Shown here piece after piece: positions 14,617 through 18,777 of a DNA stretch of 18,777 nt. A model generated the notes under the pieces. That model ran no database searches, was not told the DNA's origin, and saw nothing but the letters and a program-made list of their open reading frames with translations. The stretch is from an uncultured Centipeda sp. (GTDB taxonomy: Bacteria; Bacillota; Negativicutes; Selenomonadales; Selenomonadaceae). The first letter of the stretch is position 1, and each line of letters opens with the position of its first letter. The translations under genes and the position numbers were made by a program. The stretch spans positions 1-18,777 of the forward strand of contig CALALM010000059.1 of NCBI GenBank assembly GCA_937925565.1. Direction: 5' to 3'.

Positions 14617-17600
14617 ATGACGAGCATACATACACTGATCGAGGAGCGCAGCAGGTTCTTTTCCGATCTGCGCTACAACAAGAATCGCTTCATCGACTTT
14701 CTGGGGGCGATGGCAAAGCACTACAGACACCCAATCAGTACGCAGGTCGGATTGTTCTTTCACGGCAATGCGGCCAGCGAGGCGTATGCGCCCGCTGCCA
14801 CATGGGCGTATCTGAATGCAGACCTGCGCGATGATGCACGCGGCGTTCCCGTTCTGAGCAACGAGGCGGCGAAGGATGAGCTGCATTATTTCTACGATAT
14901 GAGCGATACGCGCGATTCTGCGCGGCAGAGGCTAGAGGCGCTGATCTGGCGTTATGATGACGAACGCGACGGGGCGTTCCTCAGAGCGCAGCTTGGCGCA
15001 GAGGGCAAGGAAACGGCAGCAGCGGTGGTGGACGCCTGCCGCACGCTGGCAGAAAGCCGCATAGACGCGAAGGAGCGTGAGATCGTCGCGCTCGGCGCTG
15101 CATACGTCACACTCTCGCGTCTTGGTTTCGATGCGGAGGATGTGGTAGGACTTCCCCTCATCCTCACCGAATATAACGATGTAGACGCAGAAAAGACGCT
15201 TACGGAGATTCGGGCGATTGCACAGGAGCTTCTGAATCCCGTTGCGCGGCACATTCGTGAGGAGGCAAGAAACCATGCAAAAGAACATGATCCCGCTGGA
15301 AGAACACATCCGTCTTTGGGAGACGCTGAAGAATCCGCAGGAGAGCGCAGCAGCGAAGGAAGCGGCACAGACGGCACTCTGGGACGCACGTCTGGAGATG
15401 AAGGAGAGCGAACTGTCGAAGGCGTTCTATCATCAGGAGGAGGAGCAGGTATTTCCCGTGGTCTTTCCGGAGATGACGCAGATTCCGCTGCGCCTATGGG
15501 AGGAGCAGCCGACGGAGACACTGAGGAAACTCATCGACCAGCTGACGGTGTACCTGACGTTCTGGGGAGACCTCGACGCAAACGATCCATGGGAGGCACG
15601 GGATCGCCTGATGATGGAGGCGTATCTCCATCCGTGGGGCGGATTCGACGAGATACTGAAGAGGGCGAACGAGGAGGAGAGCGAGCGGATCGCAAACGAG
15701 ATGTGGGGGAATCCATACAGGGAGGAGGAAGAGGAGGAACAGAACTAGCTCCGGTCGATCTGTCTGCCATCGACTACGCGGCAGATATGTCCTCAACGAG
15801 CGGCAAGCGGGCGGTCTTTGCGCGCAATCTTGCGGCAATCCGCGTGATGAAAGCGCTGGAGGAGCGCGAAGTCCCGCCGACGAGCGAGGAGCTGCGCCTT
15901 TTGCGCAGCTACAGCGGTTTTGGCGGGATTCCCGAGGCGTTCGACCCTGCAAATAAGGCGTGGTCGAAGGAGTATGACGCGCTGCGCAGACATCTGACGG
16001 AGGCGGAATTTTCATCTGCGCGTGCGTCTACCCTAAACGCGCACTACACGCCTCCCGAGGTCATTGCGGGAATCTATGAGGGGCTTGCCCATATCGGCTT
16101 TACCGGGGGGAATGTGCTGGAGCCGTCGTGCGGCGCGGGGCGTTTCTTTGACGCGATGCCGGAGGAAATGCGAAATGAGAGCCGCCTGTTCGGCGTGGAG
16201 GTCGATGCGCTCTCTGCCCGCATTGCACGGCTTGCACATCCTGACGCAGAAATCTCGCAGCAGGGCTTTGAACGGACACGCTTTGCCGACGGGTCGTTCG
16301 ATCTTGCCATCAGCAACGTGCCGTTTGGCGATGAGATCATCACGGGCGATCCGAAGTATCTGGGCGAGCGGCTGCGTATCCATGACTACTTTCTGAACAA
16401 GATGATCGACGAGGTACGCCCCGGCGGTCTTGTGGTCGCAATCACCTCGAAGGGGACGATGGACAAGGGCAAGGAGCGCGTGCGCTCGATGCTCGCGGAC
16501 AAGGCGCGCCTTGTGACGGCGCTGCGGCTGCCGGAGACGGCGTTTTCCGCTGCGGGTACGCGCGTGATCTCCGATCTGCTCGTCTTTCGGAAAAAAGATC
16601 CTGCGCGTTCGCCCGGCGAGGAGCAGCAGGATGCCCTTGCCGCCGTGGACTGGGACGGCGTTCTCTATCAGCGGGCAGCAGGGGAGAATATCAACAAATA
16701 TTTTTATCACAACCCGGAGCAGGTTCTGGGCGAGTTTGCAACACGGTCGGGGGCATACGGGCGCGAGCAGACCGTTCTTGCGCCCGAGGGGCAGAATCTT
16801 GGTGCTGCGATCAGAGAGCGTCTGACGGCGCTTTCGACCGGTATCTATACGCCCACACACGAGACGCTGCCCATTCCCGTGCAGGAGCAGCAAAGAGAGC
16901 GCGCCTCTATGGGATTCTATGTAGAGGACGGGGCACTTTGTTTTGTGGATACGGAGGGCGCGCGCCGTGTGCCTGAGATGTCCGATAAGGATCGGGCGCG
17001 CGTGATCTCTGCCGTCCATCTGCGCGATGCGGGTCATGCACTCCTGAACGCGCAGCAGGAGGAGTGTTCCAATGAAGAACTCTACGCGCTCCAAAAGAAG
17101 CTCACGGAGCGTTATGAGGATCATGTGCACCGCTATGGGCGCATTGTGCAGGATAAGACGCTCAAGAAGCTCTTCGGCGTCGATCCCGGCAGCAACTTCA
17201 TTGCCGCCTATGAAATCTATGACAGCAAGAAGAATTTTATCCGCAAGGCAGATATTTTCACCGAGCGTACCATTGTCCCGCAGCGCGTCCCGACCGAGGC
17301 GGAGAGTGCAGCCGATGCCCTGACGATCTCCATGCAGCAAAAGGGCGGCGTTGATCTCTCCTATATGGCGGAACTTACGGGAAAGCCCGCAAGCGACCTC
17401 ATCAGCGAACTCGAATTCAAGCAGATTTTCTACGATGAGACAGAGGGCTATGTGCAAGCGGACGCCTATCTCTCCGGGGATATTCGTGGAAAGATGGAAG
17501 CCCTCGAAAAAAGGCGCGCTGCCATCGAAAAAGAGCTTGCAGAAGGGAGCGGCGCGGAGGCGTCGCCGGAAGCGCGCACTGCGCTCGAAGCGCAGCTTTT

Positions 17601-18777
17601 CCGCGTGCAGAAAAACTACGCCGCACTCGAGGAGGTCAAGCCGAAGGATTTGGAGATCGGCGACATTTCCTGCGGACTCGGCGTGTCATGGCTGCCCACA
17701 CGCTATATCGAGCAGTTCATCGAGGAGAAATTCCAGCCGGAGTGGTCTGCTGCGGTCGCATATTCCCCCGAGACGGGCGAATGGCAGGTGAAGCATCCCG
17801 CAGACGCGCGCCGCAACCCTGCAACAATGCGCTGGGGGACGAAGGAAAAGGATGCCTATGAGCTTCTGAGCGGGGCACTCAACTTTCGGACGCCTGTCGT
17901 CTATGTCCCAACAGACGATGATAAAAAGAAGATCGTGGATCGCGAAAAGACCATCGCAGCGCAGATGAAGCAGCAGGAGATCAAGGATGCGTTTCAGGAG
18001 TGGCTCATCCAAGACGCGCGGCGCGTACAGTTCATCACCGACTACTACAACCGCAATTTCAACAATATCCGTCCGCGTGAGTACAGCGGTGCCCATCTGC
18101 ATTTTCCAGGGATGTCGAACTCTATTTCCCTCAACGCGCACCAGAAGGACGCCGTGGCGCACAGCCTTTACGGCGGCAGCACGCTTTTCGCGCACTGTGT
18201 CGGTGCGGGCAAGACCTTCGAGATGGTGGCGTCCATCATGGAGGCGAAGCGGCTCGGCATCTCGCACAAGGCTCTTATGATCGTTCCGGGACATCTGACG
18301 GAGCAGACAGGCGAGGAGTTTCAGCGTCTCTATCCACAAGCGAAAATCCTCGTTGCGACAAAGAAGGACTTTGAAAAGCAAAACCGGCGGGAGTTCATTG
18401 CGCGCGTTGCAACGCAGAACTGGGACGCCGTCGTGATGAGCTACGAGCAGTTCAAGCGGATCAAGGTCTCACAGGAGCGGCAGGAGGCGCTCTATGCGTC
18501 CGAGATCGAGCGGATACGCGAAGCCCTTGAAAGCGAGACTGTCATTCGGTCAGGGGACAAGCCGCACAGTGTCCGTCAGCTTGAGAAAAAGAAGAAGAGT
18601 CTCGAGGCGAAGTTGGAGAAATTGCAGCAGGAAGGAGAAAAGAACAGGGAGGGTGTGATCGACTTCGAGGAACTCGGCGTTGATCGGCTCTGTGTGGATG
18701 AAGCGCATTATTTCAAGAACCTCTACACGCCGACACGGCTTTCAAGGGTCGCTGGTATTGGTACGAGTGAATCAGAT
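14617..18777 (+). CDS. ArdC-like / N6-adenine methylase / SNF2-DEAH helicase polyprotein (3' partial)
   Basis: A frame open from ATG 14617 (after GGAGGAGG) through the window end, at least 1387 residues. Residues about 1-105 resemble ArdC/LtrC N-domains (ATWAYLNADLR, ELHYFYDMSDT). Residues 105-225 are helical and about 226-378 form a Gly/Ser/Asp/Arg linker with no aromatic residues. The methyltransferase follows: SGFGGIPEAFDP near 430, motif I EPSCGAG (502-508), motif IV NVPFGD (567-572). After a coiled-coil part, the helicase has NAHQKDAV, Walker A VGAGKT (1195-1200) and DEAH (1361-1364); its C-terminal lobe is outside the window. Such proteins are typical of Firmicutes conjugative elements, probably modifying or remodelling element DNA. 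Residues 220-378 overlap another likely gene in the +1 frame. Confidence 0.92.
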   Translation, partial: MTSIHTLIEERSRFFSDLRYNKNRFIDFLGAMAKHYRHPISTQVGLFFHGNAASEAYAPAATWAYLNADLRDDARGVPVLSNEAAKDELHYFYDMSDTRDSARQRLEALIWRYDDERDGAFLRAQLGAEGKETAAAVVDACRTLAESRIDAKEREIVALGAAYVTLSRLGFDAEDVVGLPLILTEYNDVDAEKTLTEIRAIAQELLNPVARHIREEARNHAKEHDPAGRTHPSLGDAEESAGERSSEGSGTDGTLGRTSGDEGERTVEGVLSSGGGAGISRGLSGDDADSAAPMGGAADGDTEETHRPADGVPDVLGRPRRKRSMGGTGSPDDGGVSPSVGRIRRDTEEGERGGERADRKRDVGESIQGGGRGGTELAPVDLSAIDYAADMSSTSGKRAVFARNLAAIRVMKALEEREVPPTSEELRLLRSYSGFGGIPEAFDPANKAWSKEYDALRRHLTEAEFSSARASTLNAHYTPPEVIAGIYEGLAHIGFTGGNVLEPSCGAGRFFDAMPEEMRNESRLFGVEVDALSARIARLAHPDAEISQQGFERTRFADGSFDLAISNVPFGDEIITGDPKYLGERLRIHDYFLNKMIDEVRPGGLVVAITSKGTMDKGKERVRSMLADKARLVTALRLPETAFSAAGTRVISDLLVFRKKDPARSPGEEQQDALAAVDWDGVLYQRAAGENINKYFYHNPEQVLGEFATRSGAYGREQTVLAPEGQNLGAAIRERLTALSTGIYTPTHETLPIPVQEQQRERASMGFYVEDGALCFVDTEGARRVPEMSDKDRARVISAVHLRDAGHALLNAQQEECSNEELYALQKKLTERYEDHVHRYGRIVQDKTLKKLFGVDPGSNFIAAYEIYDSKKNFIRKADIFTERTIVPQRVPTEAESAADALTISMQQKGGVDLSYMAELTGKPASDLISELEFKQIFYDETEGYVQADAYLSGDIRGKMEALEKRRAAIEKELAEGSGAEASPEARTALEAQLFRVQKNYAALEEVKPKDLEIGDISCGLGVSWLPTRYIEQFIEEKFQPEWSAAVAYSPETGEWQVKHPADARRNPATMRWGTKEKDAYELLSGALNFRTPVVYVPTDDDKKKIVDREKTIAAQMKQQEIKDAFQEWLIQDARRVQFITDYYNRNFNNIRPREYSGAHLHFPGMSNSISLNAHQKDAVAHSLYGGSTLFAHCVGAGKTFEMVASIMEAKRLGISHKALMIVPGHLTEQTGEEFQRLYPQAKILVATKKDFEKQNRREFIARVATQNWDAVVMSYEQFKRIKVSQERQEALYASEIERIREALESETVIRSGDKPHSVRQLEKKKKSLEAKLEKLQQEGEKNREGVIDFEELGVDRLCVDEAHYFKNLYTPTRLSRVAGIGTSESD
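15259..15265 (+). promoter_or_regulatory. internal ribosome site of the nested gene
   Basis: GAGGAGG lies nine bases before ATG 15275, inside the open methylase/helicase frame, where it encodes part of Arg-Glu-Glu-Ala. It is as strong as the sites of the neighbouring genes and supports separate initiation in the +1 frame. Confidence 0.7.
15275..15748 (+). CDS. nested +1-frame gene within the methylase/helicase linker
   Basis: A 157-residue acidic protein in the +1 frame relative to the surrounding giant gene. ATG at 15275 has GAGGAGG nine bases upstream (the frame extends to 15242 without a site), and TAG ends it at 15746-15748. It has the composition of a folded protein: seven Trp, many aromatic and aliphatic residues (IRLWETLKN, QVFPVVFPEM, IDQLTVYLTFWGDL, EAYLHPWGGFDEIL), then an acidic tail of Glu. 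Codons are typical of the window (CTG, GAG, ATC, GCG). The other frame in the same DNA gives a Gly/Ser/Arg linker rich in the rare codons GGA and CGA. This frame therefore looks like the constrained one. I do not recognise a family. Confidence 0.7.
   Translation: MQKNMIPLEEHIRLWETLKNPQESAAAKEAAQTALWDARLEMKESELSKAFYHQEEEQVFPVVFPEMTQIPLRLWEEQPTETLRKLIDQLTVYLTFWGDLDANDPWEARDRLMMEAYLHPWGGFDEILKRANEEESERIANEMWGNPYREEEEEEQN

Noticed and set aside
15242..15274. An upstream start at 15242 for the nested gene
   Set aside because: No ribosome site precedes it, whereas ATG 15275 has GAGGAGG nine bases upstream.
14952..15521. A minus-strand Ser/Pro/Arg-rich frame overlapping the dual-coded region
   Set aside because: Its low-complexity composition follows from the GAG-rich plus strand, and no ribosome site or promoter was seen; only the +1 plus-strand frame has gene-like features.
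16033..17457. A 474-codon minus-strand open frame inside the methylase/helicase gene
   Set aside because: It lies opposite conserved methylase motifs, has a Leu/Arg/Cys-rich composition typical of shadow frames, and no ribosome site was seen; the plus frame is clearly coding.

Overview
The window is part of a conjugative element (an integrative conjugative element or conjugative plasmid), cut at both ends. It carries the mating-pair-formation block of a type IV secretion system (T4SS), then a small kinase cargo operon, then the start of a very large methyltransferase/helicase gene. Strong AGGAGG ribosome sites and consensus sigma70-type promoters suggest a Firmicutes-type host. The fairly high GC content and the presence of outer-membrane-style VirB2/VirB3/VirB5 genes are compatible with a diderm Firmicute such as Selenomonas and relatives (Negativicutes). 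That host assignment is inference from composition, not a database result. No relaxase, coupling protein, integrase, replication gene, tRNA, rRNA, CRISPR array or insertion sequence is visible.

Layout. 1-156: the last codons of an upstream gene, then a repeat that recurs twice more. 157-1155: a cytoplasmic protein of unknown function. 1254-9546: a same-strand T4SS operon in the order pilin (VirB2), VirB3, an ATPase-less VirB4 N-domain paralogue, VirB4, a small membrane coiled-coil protein, a helical-repeat protein, VirB5-like and VirB6/TrbL. 9588-9908: a minus-strand gene with its own consensus promoter and terminator. 9996-12972: a VirB6-like membrane protein carrying two peptidoglycan-hydrolase domains (M23 and a lysozyme-like domain), and a second VirB5-like secreted protein. 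12988-13323: a tail-anchored coiled-coil protein. 13387-14530: a more AT-rich two-gene cassette with its own promoter, encoding a small protein and a HipA/CtkA-like kinase. 14617 to the end: a giant open frame (ArdC-like N-domain, Gly-rich linker, N6-adenine-type methylase, DEAH/SNF2 helicase) that leaves the window without a stop codon.

How the genes work together. VirB2, VirB3, VirB4, VirB5 and VirB6 form the pilus and inner-membrane translocation machine in the canonical virB2-to-virB6 order. The fused hydrolase protein would open the cell wall, as VirB1 does elsewhere. The methylase/helicase probably protects or processes the transferred DNA. No VirB8, VirB9 or VirB10 is recognisable here.

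The most unusual points are: a 474-nt stretch inside the giant gene (15275-15748) that appears to encode a second, well-formed protein in the +1 frame; three copies of a 38-bp terminator/promoter-like element in front of three transcription units; two near-identical 29-31 bp palindromes upstream of virB6 and of the second virB5-like gene; the double-hydrolase VirB6 fusion; and a VirB4 N-domain paralogue without an ATPase.
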